A stretch of 64,000 nucleotides of DNA from Geodermatophilus sabuli (GTDB lineage: Bacteria > Actinomycetota > Actinomycetes > Mycobacteriales > Geodermatophilaceae). How positions within the stretch are numbered: position 1 is the stretch's first letter; each line of letters begins with the position of its first letter. The DNA is taken from the NCBI RefSeq assembly GCF_010686765.1, contig NZ_JAAGWF010000005.1, positions 186,001-250,000 of the forward strand. Direction: 5' to 3'. The translations under genes were made by a program, and so were the position numbers. The notes beneath the pieces were generated by a model that saw only the letters and a list, made by a program, of their open reading frames with translations, made no database searches and was not told the origin of the DNA. Positions 49,529 to 57,929 of the stretch are shown piece by piece.

Positions 49529-52408
49529 TCAGCTGCAGCCGCTGGTGGAGCCGCAGCCCTCGCAGACGTAGCAGCTGCCGGCCGGGCGCATCTTCGTCCC
49601 GCAGGTCATGCACAGCGGCGCGTCGGTCGCCGTGCCGGTGACCAGCTCGAACAGCTCGGCCGAGGAGTGCGCCTCGGTGATCGGCTTCCCCGCCGGGGCC
49701 TCGGGCTTGGGCTCCGGCTTGGCAGGCGCCTCGGTCGGCACGGAGCTGCGCAGCGCCTCCACGTCGACCTCCTCCTCCACCACGTCGGCGGTGGAGGCCG
49801 AGGTGCCGTAACCGGACACCTGGGCGGCCCGCTCCTCGGCGCTGAAGATGCCGAGCTCGGCGCGCTTGTCCACGGGCAGGTGGTCCAGCGCCAGGCGACG
49901 GAAGATGTAGTCCATCACCGACTGGGCGATGCGGATGTCCGGGTCGTCGGTCATACCGGCCGGCTCGAAGCGCATGTTGGTGAACTTCTGGATGTAGGTC
50001 TCCAGCGGCACACCGTGCTGCAGCGCGATCGAGATGCCGATCGAGAAGGCGTCCATCACGCCGGCCAGGGTCGACCCCTGCTTGCCCAGCTTGAGGAAGA
50101 CCTCGCCCAGGCTGCCGTCCTCGTACATGCCCGCGGTCATGTAGCCCTCGGCGCCCGCGACGCTGAACGACGTGGTCATGCTCGTCCGCTTCTTGGGCAG
50201 CCGCTTGCGCACCGGGTGCGACATGGCGGCCGGCGCCGCCACCTCGGTCGTGGCGGCCACGTCGCTGCTGGCCTTCTTGGCCTTGCCGTCGGACAGGGGC
50301 TGACCGACCTTGCAGTTGTCGCGGTAGATCGCCAGCGCCTTGAGGCCTGACTTCCAGCCCTGGAAGTAGATGTTCTCGACGTCCTCGATGGTCGCCGTCT
50401 CGGGCATGTTCACCGTCTTGCTGATGGCGCCGGAGATGAACGGCTGCACCGCGGCCATCATCCGGACGTGGCCCATCGGCGCGATGGCCCGCTCACCCAT
50501 CGCGCAGTCGAAGACCTCGTAGTGCTCCGGCCGCAGGCTCGGGGCGTCGACGACGTGCCCGTGCTCCGCGATGAACTCGACGATCGCCTCGATCTGCTCA
50601 CCCTGGTAACCGAGGCTCTTCAGCGCCCGCGGCACCGTCTGGTTGACGATCTGCATGGAGCCGCCGCCGACCAGCTTCTTGTACTTGACCAGCGAGAAGT
50701 CCGGCTCGATGCCAGTTGTGTCGCAGTCCATCATGAAGCCGATGGTCCCGGTGGGGGCCAGCACGGAGGCCTGCGCGTTGCGCCAGCCGTTGTCACCGCC
50801 GATCTCCAGGCACTCCTGCCACTGGGCGGTCGCGACCTTGAGCACGTCGGCGTCATCGGCGCCGACCGGACGGATCGCGTCGTTGGCCGCGGCGTGCTTG
50901 CGCATCACCCGGGCGTGGGCGTCGGCGTTGCGGGCGAAGCCCTCGTAGGCGCCGACGATGCCGGCGAGCTCGGCGGACCGGCGGTAGGCCGTCCCGGTCA
51001 TGAGCGAGGTGATCGCCGCCGCCAGGGTCTGACCGCCGCGTGAGTCGTAGGCGTGGCCGGTGGCCATGAGCAGCGCACCCAGGTTGGCGTAGCCGATGCC
51101 CAGCTGCCGGTAGGCGCGCGTGGTCTCGCCGATCGGGTCGGTCGGGAAGTCGGCGAAGCAGATGGAGATGTCCATCGCCGTGATGACCAGCTCGACGGCC
51201 TTGACGAAGGTCTTGGCGTCGAAGGTGCCGTCGTCCTTGAGGAACTTGAGCAGGTTCAGCGACGCCAGGTTGCACGAGCTGTTGTCCAGGCTCATGTACT
51301 CCGAGCACGGGTTGGACGCGTTGATCCGCCCGGTCTCGGGGTTGGTGTGCCAGTCGTTGATCGTGTCGTCGTACTGGATGCCCGGGTCGGCGCACTCCCA
51401 GGCGGCCTGGGTGACCTTGCGGAACAGCGTCTTGGCGTCGACGGTCTCGATGACCGACCCGTCCATGCGGCCGCGGAGGCCGAACTCGGTGCCTTCCTCG
51501 ACCGCGCGCATGAACTCGTCGGAGACCCGGACCGAGTTGTTGGCGTTCTGGTACTGGACGCTGGTGATGTCCTTGCCGCCGAGGTCCATGTCGTACCCGG
51601 CGTCGCGCAGCGCGCGGATCTTGTCCTCCTCGCGCGCCTTCGTCTCGATGAACTCCTCGATGTCGGGGTGGTCGATGTCGAGGACGACCATCTTCGCCGC
51701 GCGGCGGGTGGCGCCACCGGACTTGATGGTGCCGGCGGAGGCGTCGGCACCGCGCATGAAGCTGACCGGGCCGGAGGCGGTGCCACCGGAGGACAGCAGC
51801 TCCTTGGAGGAGCGGATGCGGGAGAGGTTGAGGCCGGCACCGGACCCGCCCTTGAAGATCAGCCCCTCCTCCCGGTACCAGTTGAGGATCGAGTCCATCG
51901 TGTCGTCGACGGCCAGGATGAAGCACGCGCTGACCTGCTGCGGGGCGCTGGTGCCGACGTTGAACCAGACGGGCGAGTTGAAGCTGAAGTACTGGTGCAT
52001 GAGCATCCAGGTCAGCTCGTGCTCGAAGATCTCGGCGTCGCCCTCGGTGGCGAAGTAGCCGTGGTCCCGGCCCGCCTGGCCGTAGGTGAGCACGACCCGG
52101 TCGATCAGCTGGCGGAGGCTGCTCTCCCGCTGGGCGGTGCCCACCGCGCCGCGGAAGTACTTCGTGGTGACGATGTTGGCCGCGTTGACGCTCCACTCGG
52201 CCGGGAACTCCACGCCACGCTGCTCGAAGTTGATCGAGCCGTCACGCCAGTTGGTCATGACGACGTCGCGACGCTCCCAGGTCACCTCGTCGTACGGGTG
52301 CACCCCGGCGGTCGTGAAGACCCGCTTGATCTTCAGGCCCTTGCCGCGGGTCGGTGCCTTGGCGGCGCGGCGGGTGCGGCCCGACAAGCGGTCCTCGGTC
52401 TCTGTCAC
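49529..52408 (-). CDS. nrdJ: Vitamin B12-dependent (class II) ribonucleotide reductase
   Basis: A 959-residue adenosylcobalamin-dependent enzyme reducing ribonucleotides to deoxyribonucleotides, oxygen-independent. Catalytic features are in order: FNSPVWFNVG and ACFILAVDD (first redox Cys), KGGSGAGLNLSRIRSS, NPCSEYMSLDNSSCNLASLN (radical Cys, Glu and second redox Cys), and APTGTIGFMMDCDTTGIEP. A C-terminal Cys-rich tail (CMTCGTKMRPAG then CYVCEGCGS) provides the zinc/redox cysteines. The N-terminus has the KIKRVFTTAGVHPYDEV segment common to class II enzymes. GTG at 52408 follows AGGGAGAG. It is 93 bases downstream of nrdR in one operon under paired NrdR-like boxes. Confidence 0.97.
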   Translation of the reverse strand: MTETEDRLSGRTRRAAKAPTRGKGLKIKRVFTTAGVHPYDEVTWERRDVVMTNWRDGSINFEQRGVEFPAEWSVNAANIVTTKYFRGAVGTAQRESSLRQLIDRVVLTYGQAGRDHGYFATEGDAEIFEHELTWMLMHQYFSFNSPVWFNVGTSAPQQVSACFILAVDDTMDSILNWYREEGLIFKGGSGAGLNLSRIRSSKELLSSGGTASGPVSFMRGADASAGTIKSGGATRRAAKMVVLDIDHPDIEEFIETKAREEDKIRALRDAGYDMDLGGKDITSVQYQNANNSVRVSDEFMRAVEEGTEFGLRGRMDGSVIETVDAKTLFRKVTQAAWECADPGIQYDDTINDWHTNPETGRINASNPCSEYMSLDNSSCNLASLNLLKFLKDDGTFDAKTFVKAVELVITAMDISICFADFPTDPIGETTRAYRQLGIGYANLGALLMATGHAYDSRGGQTLAAAITSLMTGTAYRRSAELAGIVGAYEGFARNADAHARVMRKHAAANDAIRPVGADDADVLKVATAQWQECLEIGGDNGWRNAQASVLAPTGTIGFMMDCDTTGIEPDFSLVKYKKLVGGGSMQIVNQTVPRALKSLGYQGEQIEAIVEFIAEHGHVVDAPSLRPEHYEVFDCAMGERAIAPMGHVRMMAAVQPFISGAISKTVNMPETATIEDVENIYFQGWKSGLKALAIYRDNCKVGQPLSDGKAKKASSDVAATTEVAAPAAMSHPVRKRLPKKRTSMTTSFSVAGAEGYMTAGMYEDGSLGEVFLKLGKQGSTLAGVMDAFSIGISIALQHGVPLETYIQKFTNMRFEPAGMTDDPDIRIAQSVMDYIFRRLALDHLPVDKRAELGIFSAEERAAQVSGYGTSASTADVVEEEVDVEALRSSVPTEAPAKPEPKPEAPAGKPITEAHSSAELFELVTGTATDAPLCMTCGTKMRPAGSCYVCEGCGSTSGCS

Positions 52409-52501
52409 GGAGCTCTCCCTCGTGTCGTGGTCCGGCGGCTGGGGAAGCGCCGCTCTCGGGTGCTGCTCTGGATGGTGTGTAGCGGGTGGTGCTGACAGTT
52501 C

Positions 52502-53059
52502 TCAGGTGCCGACGACGCTGCCGTCGGGGGCGGGCTGGGCCCGTCCCCCACCCCGACGACGGACGGCCGGGGGGCCGTCCTGCATGCCGGGGAGCGGCGG
52601 GGTGCCGGCGGGGAGGTGCCGGAGCCGCAGCTCGGTGATCTCCTTCTCGAAGTCCTCGAGGGAGGTGAAGGCCCGGTAGACGCTGGCGAAGCGGAGGTAG
52701 GCCACCTCGTCCAGCTCGCGCAGCGGCCGGAGGATCGCCAACCCGACCTCGTGACTGGGCACCTCGGCCGCGCCGGTGGCGCGGATGGCGTCCTCCACCT
52801 GCTGGGCGAGCAGCTGCAACTGGTCCTCGTCGACCGGCCGCCCCTGACAGGCCCGCCGCACGCCCGCCACCACCTTGGTGCGGTTGAACGGCTCGCTCAC
52901 GCCACTGCGCTTCACCACGGCCAGGACGGCCTCCTCCACCGTGGTGAAACGACGCCCGCACGCGGGGCACGAGCGGCGGCGGCGCGTGGTGGCTCCCTCG
53001 TCGGCCTCTCGCGAGTCGATGACGCGACTGTCGGCGTTGTGACAGAAGGGGCAACGCAC
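52502..53059 (-). CDS. nrdR: Ribonucleotide reductase repressor NrdR
   Basis: A 185-residue zinc-ribbon and ATP-cone repressor controlling ribonucleotide reductase genes. The zinc ribbon [15 protein letters not shown]...[10 protein letters not shown] is complete at the N-terminus, and the ATP-cone domain spans about residues 46-136 ([27 protein letters not shown]). The C-terminal 35 residues are a Pro/Gly/Arg-rich extension not needed for the fold. GTG at 53059 with GGGGAGGACGCC upstream. It is first in the operon with nrdJ, so NrdR represses its own gene and the reductase. Confidence 0.96.
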   Translation of the reverse strand: MRCPFCHNADSRVIDSREADEGATTRRRRSCPACGRRFTTVEEAVLAVVKRSGVSEPFNRTKVVAGVRRACQGRPVDEDQLQLLAQQVEDAIRATGAAEVPSHEVGLAILRPLRELDEVAYLRFASVYRAFTSLEDFEKEITELRLRHLPAGTPPLPGMQDGPPAVRRRGGGRAQPAPDGSVVGT

Positions 53060-53210
53060 GGCGTCCTCCCCTCTCGTGTGGTGCCGCGTCCGGGGAGTCC
53101 CGGAGCGCGGCGTCCGTCACGACCGACGCTGTGGACCCTCCTGGGGACATCCGGTGGACGTCACGGGGAGAACCTGAGGATCGGCTGTGGACGGACTTAC
53201 AGCGGTGCAA

Positions 53211-53223
53211 CTACTAGATGTAG
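53211..53223 (-). promoter_or_regulatory. NrdR box 1
   Basis: CTAC-TAGAT-GTAG, a near-palindromic site similar to actinobacterial NrdR boxes. Its centre is 32 bases (about three helical turns) from that of box 2, the spacing expected for paired NrdR sites. Confidence 0.78.
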
Positions 53224-53227
53224 GGGA

Positions 53228-53257
53228 ACCCTAGAACTGCCCCCACTAGATGTGCAA
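53228..53257 (-). promoter_or_regulatory. Promoter of nrdR-nrdJ
   Basis: On the minus strand TTGCAC (53257-53252), an 18-base spacer and TAGGGT (53233-53228). Box 2 overlaps the -35 and spacer and box 1 lies just downstream of the -10, so NrdR binding would block it. Confidence 0.65.
53244..53254 (-). promoter_or_regulatory. NrdR box 2
   Basis: CAC-TAGAT-GTG, sharing the TAGAT core with box 1 and lying across the -35 of the nrdR promoter. Confidence 0.78.
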
Positions 53258-53449
53258 GCGCAGACGCACCCGGCGTGTTCCGCCGTGACCCGCGGGTGGC
53301 CAGGCGCGCTCAGCCGTCCCACCGGTCACAGCGACACGCCGCGACACGCCTCCGGGCACCCGCGTCCGGCGACGTGACTGGTGTGGGGCGGCGCCAGTCC
53401 GACCGGCACGGGAGGGACGGCGCAGCTCCGCCTGGCGCGGAGGGCGCCG

Positions 53450-54109
53450 TCAGGCCCGCCCGACGGCGTCCGGTCGGGGGAGCCGCGGACGCGGTACGCG
53501 GTCACCGAGGCGCAGCGGCCTGGTCATGCAGTCGGCCTCTGCGCGCGGTGCGTCGCTGGGCGGCTCTGCCGGGACCTCGTCGACGGCACGGTGACGCCCG
53601 GGGACCGCAGGGGCGCGGTGCCGCCCCGGCACGATGCCGCTGCGGACGGCGGGCAGCTCCGCGGTGACGTCCCCACCGTGACGGCGGCGACGACGGCGGT
53701 GGTCAGCGGCAGTCGGGGCGCCGGCCTCCGACGAGTACTCCGGCGCGGCGAGCACGTCGGCCACCAGGCGCTCGCGCGCGGAGGCGCGGTGCAGCGTGAC
53801 CGTCGGGGGTGCGGGGTCCGTCGAGCCGCCCCGGCCACGGTGACCCTCCGCCGGCGCCGGGGCGCGAGCAGGCACGTCGCGAGCAGGATCGTCGCGAGCC
53901 GGCTCGGGCAGCCGGAGCTCCGCCAGATCGGTCCAGGCCTCGCGCTCGGCCCCGGCGACCACTGCGCGCACCCGGACCTGGCAGGCGCCGCGGGCATCGT
54001 GGCGCCAGCCCAGGATCACCCCGGGCCACCAGGTGGCGTCGACGCAGACCTCGACGTGCTGCGACAGCTGGGTGAAGACCACTGCTCGGCTCTCCGTCAT
54101 CCCTGACAC
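53450..54109 (-). CDS. Hypothetical protein between nrdR and the LysM gene
   Basis: About 219 residues. The first 70 (TESRAVVFTQLSQHVEVCVD, ATWWPGVILGWRHDARGACQ, WTDLAELRLPEP) look like a real, compact beta-rich domain. The rest is Arg/Ala/Pro-rich and poorly constrained. A TANNNT box (TACGGT, 54122-54117) ends seven bases before the GTG at 54109, suggesting a leaderless start; ATG at 54100 is the alternative but has AGGG directly against it. The opposite strand also has a long open frame, judged a shadow. Function unknown. Confidence 0.55.
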   Translation of the reverse strand: MSGMTESRAVVFTQLSQHVEVCVDATWWPGVILGWRHDARGACQVRVRAVVAGAEREAWTDLAELRLPEPARDDPARDVPARAPAPAEGHRGRGGSTDPAPPTVTLHRASARERLVADVLAAPEYSSEAGAPTAADHRRRRRRHGGDVTAELPAVRSGIVPGRHRAPAVPGRHRAVDEVPAEPPSDAPRAEADCMTRPLRLGDRVPRPRLPRPDAVGRA

Positions 54110-54299
54110 ACCGATGACCGTAGGCGCGGAACCGTGCACGGACAGTCAGCAACTCCGTACCGACGGTTGACGAACATCGGTCTCCGACCTTGGCGCTCTC
54201 TGGCCCCGGGGACGCGTCTGCGCAGGCCTGCGGCTCGCCGGCACCCAGTGAGGTGCCGATGCACCACCCGGCCGGTCCAGCGCGACCGCTACGCAGCGA

Positions 54300-54938
54300 T
54301 CACGGCAGGGTGAGGACCTGACCCGGGACGACGACGGCGTCGTCCAGGCCGTTGAGCGCCTGGATCGCGTCGACGACGCCGCGCACGTCGTCACTGGCGT
54401 CGGCCGCCTCCGCGGCGATGGACCACACCGTGTCGCCCGGCTGGACGACGACCGTCCGGTCACCGGCCAGACGCAACCCCTTCCCGGGGCCGTCGTCGAG
54501 GAGGCCGTGCCCCAGGGCGACCACGCCGACCGCCAGGGCCGCGGCGAGCACGGCGACCAGCCGGCGGCCACGGCGCGTCAGGCGCAGCGGCGCGGCCGCC
54601 GAGCCGGAGCCACACCCCACCCGGACCGTGCGGCCGGCCCGCCGGCCCGACCGGGGCGGTCGCCCTCCGGGGCGGGCGAGATCGCCCCGGCGCCGGGACG
54701 GGCGGCCGGCACCGCCCGGGCCACCCACGGCGGACCGCCCGGCCGACCCGGCACGCTCGGCCACCGGCCGGAGTGGGCCGGTCACGCGCGAGCCCGCACC
54801 AGGGAGCCGGTCGGGGCCGTCCGGCGTCGCCACAAGCGACACCGGGGCGACCGGTCGGACCACTCCCGCCGGGGCGGGTCCGCCCCGGCCCCCCGGGCAC
54901 CCGCACGAGATCGGTACCGCCCGCTGCACGCTTCGCAT
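54300..54938 (-). CDS. LysM-domain membrane protein, likely SOS-linked division inhibitor
   Basis: A 212-residue protein with a long basic Pro/Gly/Arg-rich N-terminus (to about residue 130), a single membrane helix ([21 protein letters not shown]) and a C-terminal LysM domain ([20 protein letters not shown] ... [17 protein letters not shown]). Its position, divergent from lexA and near nrdR, matches M. tuberculosis Rv2719c and Corynebacterium divS, DNA-damage-induced division inhibitors. The role here is inferred from that context. ATG at 54938 sits after a tandem GGAGGAGTGGC stretch. A LexA box lies 59 bases upstream. Confidence 0.82.
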   Translation of the reverse strand: MRSVQRAVPISCGCPGGRGGPAPAGVVRPVAPVSLVATPDGPDRLPGAGSRVTGPLRPVAERAGSAGRSAVGGPGGAGRPSRRRGDLARPGGRPPRSGRRAGRTVRVGCGSGSAAAPLRLTRRGRRLVAVLAAALAVGVVALGHGLLDDGPGKGLRLAGDRTVVVQPGDTVWSIAAEAADASDDVRGVVDAIQALNGLDDAVVVPGQVLTLP

Positions 54939-54996
54939 CGCCACTCCTCCGCCACTCCTCCGCCGCTCGGCGCCGCCGACCTGAGGCGGAACCGGA

Positions 54997-55012
54997 TCGA
55001 ACGTCTGTTCGA
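54997..55012. promoter_or_regulatory. LexA box 1
   Basis: T-CGAAC-GTCT-GTTCG-A, a perfect CGAAC-N4-GTTCG site. It lies nearer the LysM gene and probably represses it. Confidence 0.88.
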
Positions 55013-55076
55013 ACCGAACGCCTGGACGATGTCTACCGCAGGACGCCGACGGAAACGACTCCCCGGCGCGTGTCGT

Positions 55077-55092
55077 TCGAACACACGTTTGA
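55077..55092. promoter_or_regulatory. LexA box 2
   Basis: T-CGAAC-ACAC-GTTTG-A, one base from the perfect site. It overlaps the -35 of the lexA promoter, giving autorepression. Confidence 0.88.
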
Positions 55093-55117
55093 AATGGCCG
55101 GTCCGGAGCGCTACGGT
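55088..55117 (+). promoter_or_regulatory. Promoter of lexA
   Basis: TTTGAA (55088-55093), an 18-base spacer and TACGGT (55112-55117). The leader before the lexA GTG is about 135 bases. The 321 bases from 54939 to 55259 hold no gene besides these control sites. Confidence 0.6.
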
Positions 55118-55259
55118 TCCCCCGGGGCACCACCGGCCCCGCTCCACCCGGGGCGGCGGCAGGTCCCGAGCGACCGCCCGGTGCCGCGCCGGACGCGACC
55201 GGCCGGTGCGGACGAGCGCCCGACGAGGGCCGTGGCGGCACGGCCGACGAGGAGGACAC

Positions 55260-56057
55260 GTGGCGGGCACGAGCGGGACGTCGGGGGGAGCGGGCAGCAG
55301 CCCGACACGACGCACCTCGGGCGGACGGGCCGGCAGCACGTCCGCCGCGACGCCGGAGACGGTCACGGGCGGATCGGTCCGCACCTTCCCGGACCGTGGT
55401 GAGGCCGGTGACGGGCTGACCCAGCGTCAGCGCCGAGTCCTGGAGGTCATCCGCGACTCGATCGAGCGACGCGGGTACCCGCCGTCGGTGCGGGAGATCG
55501 GCGAGGCGGTCGGCCTCTCGTCGGCGTCCTCGGTGGCCCACCAGCTGACCGTGCTGCAGAAGAAGGGGTGGCTGCGCCGCGACCCGAACCGCCCCCGCGC
55601 ACTCGACGTCCGTCTCCCCGGCGACACCCCGGGCGAGAGTCACGCGCCGGGCGTCGAGACGGCGACCGGGGACCAGGTGCCGGCGCCGACCTACGTGCCC
55701 CTCGTGGGTCGGATCGCCGCCGGTGGCCCGGTCCTGGCCGAGCAGGCCGTGGAGGACGTCTTCCCCCTCCCGCGCGAGCTGGTCGGGGAGGGGACCCTGT
55801 TCATGCTCAAGGTGGCCGGTGACTCCATGGTCGAGGCGGCCATCTGCGACGGCGACTGGGTCGTGGTGCGCCAGCAGCCGACCGCCGAGAACGGCGAGAT
55901 CGTCGCCGCCATGCTCGACGGTGAGGCGACCGTGAAGACCTACAAGCGGCGCGACGGGCACGTGTGGCTGCTCCCGCACAACCCGGCGTACGAGCCGATC
56001 CCCGGCGACGAGGCGACGATCCTCGGGCGCGTCGTCACGGTGCTCCGCCGGGTCTGA
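55260..56057 (+). CDS. lexA: SOS repressor LexA
   Basis: A 265-residue autocleaving repressor of the DNA-damage response. An N-terminal Gly/Ser/Thr-rich extension of about 55 residues precedes the winged helix ([41 protein letters not shown]). The self-cleavage site is Ala154-Gly155 (RIAAGGPV), with catalytic Ser189 in [10 protein letters not shown] and Lys226 in ATVKTYKR. The GTG at 55260 has GGAGGACAC upstream. The extension is not needed for function and a later start is conceivable. Confidence 0.96.
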   Translation: MAGTSGTSGGAGSSPTRRTSGGRAGSTSAATPETVTGGSVRTFPDRGEAGDGLTQRQRRVLEVIRDSIERRGYPPSVREIGEAVGLSSASSVAHQLTVLQKKGWLRRDPNRPRALDVRLPGDTPGESHAPGVETATGDQVPAPTYVPLVGRIAAGGPVLAEQAVEDVFPLPRELVGEGTLFMLKVAGDSMVEAAICDGDWVVVRQQPTAENGEIVAAMLDGEATVKTYKRRDGHVWLLPHNPAYEPIPGDEATILGRVVTVLRRV

Positions 56058-56089
56058 GGCGGTGGCCCGGGGTCACGACGGCCCGAGGG

Positions 56090-57148
56090 TCAGGAGCGGC
56101 GGCGCACCTTCCCGCCGAGCCACACCAGCACCGCCGCGACACCGGCCGCGATCAGTGCGGCGGGGACGACCGGCAGCCCGTCGTCGGCGCTGAACAGGTC
56201 GGTCAGGGACCCGTCGGCAGGACCGGACGACGCCGCGGCGATCGCGGCGGCGGGCAACGGGACGACGGTGACGTCGCTGGGCAGACCCTCGCTGGCGACC
56301 ACGAGCCCGGTGGAGTCGGCGGTGAAGCTCACCGCCTCCCCCTGGGGGGCCTCCGGGAGCGCGATGCGGGTCGGCTCGCCGGCCAGGGCACCGACGACGT
56401 CCGCCCCCGCCAGCGCCCACACGTAGGCGTCGGTGTACGTGCGCAGCGCCAGCCGGCTCCCGTCGGCCGCCACCGCGCCACCGGTGACCATGAGCTGTCC
56501 CGCACGGCCCACCGGTCCCCCGGGCGTGCCGGTCACGGTCAGGTTCACGGCGGCGACCTCGACGAGGCCGACCGTGCCGCCATCGAGCAGGTCGGCCACG
56601 GGGCGGTAGACCTTGCTGGCGCCGAGGACCTCCTTGGAGACCAGGTAGGGGACGCCGTCCGGTGCCAGCAGGAGCGCCTCGACGTCGCGCGGGCCATCCG
56701 GGTAGGCCAGCCGGTACAGGCCGGTTCCGCCGTCGGGGCGCAGCGCCAGCAGGGCCACCGTCGTCCGGTCCCCCTGGTTGTCGCCGGTGTCGGCCACCCA
56801 AACCGTCCCGTCCGGGCCGACGGCGAGGTCCTCGGGGTCGTAGGGGTCCACGTCGGCACCCTGCACCGTCACGACCTGGCAGCCGGCGTCGAGCAGGTAG
56901 ACGTCGATCCGGTCGCCACCGTCGTTGATCGCCAGCATCTGGTCTCCCACGGCGACGAGTCCCGACAGTTCGGGCAACCGGGGATCGGTCAGCTGGCAGC
57001 GGGTCGAGGGCGCAGCGGGGTCGGCCGCCGCCTGCTCGGCTGCCGCAGGCAGCGCCGGACCGAGGACGAGCGTCGCGGCGAGGGCGACCCCCGCTGCCAG
57101 ACGCCGTCCCCCGACGCCGCTAGGCGGACGGCCGGCCTGCTCGGGCAC
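56090..57148 (-). CDS. Secreted beta-propeller-like protein with C-terminal membrane anchor
   Basis: A 352-residue protein with an N-terminal signal peptide (RRLAAGVALAATLVLGPALPAAAEQ), a body with propeller-type repeats (LPELSGLVAVGDQMLAIND, DPYDPEDLAVGPDGTVWVAD, DVEALLLAPDGVPYLVS) and a C-terminal hydrophobic helix with basic end (VPAALIAAGVAAVLVWLGGKVRRRS). It is thus anchored with the body outside the cell. The DxEDLAVGPDGTVWVADTGDN motif is shared with predicted extracellular phytase/strictosidine-type propellers. Function unknown. GTG at 57148 overlaps the PAP2 gene end by 29 bases, so it is co-expressed. Confidence 0.82.
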   Translation of the reverse strand: MPEQAGRPPSGVGGRRLAAGVALAATLVLGPALPAAAEQAAADPAAPSTRCQLTDPRLPELSGLVAVGDQMLAINDGGDRIDVYLLDAGCQVVTVQGADVDPYDPEDLAVGPDGTVWVADTGDNQGDRTTVALLALRPDGGTGLYRLAYPDGPRDVEALLLAPDGVPYLVSKEVLGASKVYRPVADLLDGGTVGLVEVAAVNLTVTGTPGGPVGRAGQLMVTGGAVAADGSRLALRTYTDAYVWALAGADVVGALAGEPTRIALPEAPQGEAVSFTADSTGLVVASEGLPSDVTVVPLPAAAIAAASSGPADGSLTDLFSADDGLPVVPAALIAAGVAAVLVWLGGKVRRRS

Positions 57149-57866
57149 CGACCCAGCGTGACAGGACGACTCCGTCGAGTGCGTGAACCACGCCCAAGAG
57201 CACCAGCCCGACGGCCGCCCCGACGACGGCGTCGGTGACCCAGTGGAAGTCCAGCGACACCATGGCGATGCCGGTCGCGACCGGTGCGGACACGGCGAGC
57301 CACCAGAGCGTCCGCTGCACCCGTGGCGCGAGCCCGAACTCCACCGCCTGCCACCGCGCGACGCCCCACATGAGCACCGCGTTGGCCACGTGCCCCGAGG
57401 GATAGGAGGCGCCGTCGCGGTAGAAGAAGGACCCGGGATAGGCCGGCGCCGTCCGTCCGGTCCCGTACTTGAAGCCGTAGACGACGACCGTCAGCAGCGC
57501 GAGGGCGACCAGCACCCGGACCAGCGGGAGGACCGTGCGCCGCCACCACGCGAGGTAGCCGACCAGCACGGCGAGGACGATGAGGATGAACCCCCGCCCG
57601 CCGAGCTGGGTGACCGCCCACACCGGCCAGTAGGCGGCGGAGTCCTTGAGGTCCCAGGCGCTGACCACCTCGGAGACCCGCAGGTCCATGCGCTCGAGGA
57701 TCCCGCGGCTGAGCAGGTCCGCCGTCACCGCCACCGTCACCAGCAGGGCGACCGCCAGCGCCCACCACGAGGGACGGCCGGCGGCGACGACCGGCTCCGC
57801 GGACGCGGGGACGTCGTCCGGCGGCAGCGGGCCGCCCGGACGCCGCCGAACCGCGCCGCTGGTCAC
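57120..57866 (-). CDS. PAP2 superfamily membrane phosphatase
   Basis: A 248-residue integral membrane phosphatase with about six helices. The PAP2 motifs are visible: KYGTGRTAPA (motif 1), ASYPSGHVAN (motif 2) and SLDFHWVTDAVVG (motif 3, His and Asp). It probably dephosphorylates lipid phosphates such as undecaprenyl pyrophosphate or phosphatidic acid on the outer face. GTG at 57866 with a TANNNT box six bases upstream, probably leaderless. Its 3' end overlaps the secreted propeller-like gene. Confidence 0.9.
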   Translation of the reverse strand: MTSGAVRRRPGGPLPPDDVPASAEPVVAAGRPSWWALAVALLVTVAVTADLLSRGILERMDLRVSEVVSAWDLKDSAAYWPVWAVTQLGGRGFILIVLAVLVGYLAWWRRTVLPLVRVLVALALLTVVVYGFKYGTGRTAPAYPGSFFYRDGASYPSGHVANAVLMWGVARWQAVEFGLAPRVQRTLWWLAVSAPVATGIAMVSLDFHWVTDAVVGAAVGLVLLGVVHALDGVVLSRWVGARAGRPSA

Positions 57867-57872
57867 GAGGCC

Positions 57873-57878
57873 ACGGTA
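57873..57878 (-). promoter_or_regulatory. Leaderless -10 box of the PAP2 gene
   Basis: TACCGT fits TANNNT and ends six bases before the GTG at 57866. No Shine-Dalgarno is present. Confidence 0.5.
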
Positions 57879-57929
57879 CCGGCCCGTGACCCGATCGTGA
57901 TCTCGCCCGACCGGGTGGTGCGGCGCCGG

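Larger units (their letters stand above)
53060..53449. other. Intergenic region upstream of nrdR, no gene
   Basis: These 390 bases hold the nrdR promoter, two NrdR-like boxes and an untranslated leader of about 160 bases with G+C-rich inverted repeats (for example around 53085-53110). No conserved cobalamin-riboswitch core was seen. Bases 53258-53449 show nothing identifiable, and ORFs there look like shadows. Confidence 0.6.

Noticed and set aside
53060..53257. Cobalamin riboswitch upstream of the nrdR-nrdJ operon
   Set aside because: The conserved B12-box core (GCCACTG-type) was not seen in the leader. NrdR boxes explain the control region. A covariance-model search would settle it.
53381..54106. 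241-residue plus-strand frame opposite the hypothetical gene
   Set aside because: Arg/Gly-rich composition, no ribosome site; the minus-strand frame has a better domain-like N-terminus and a leaderless start.
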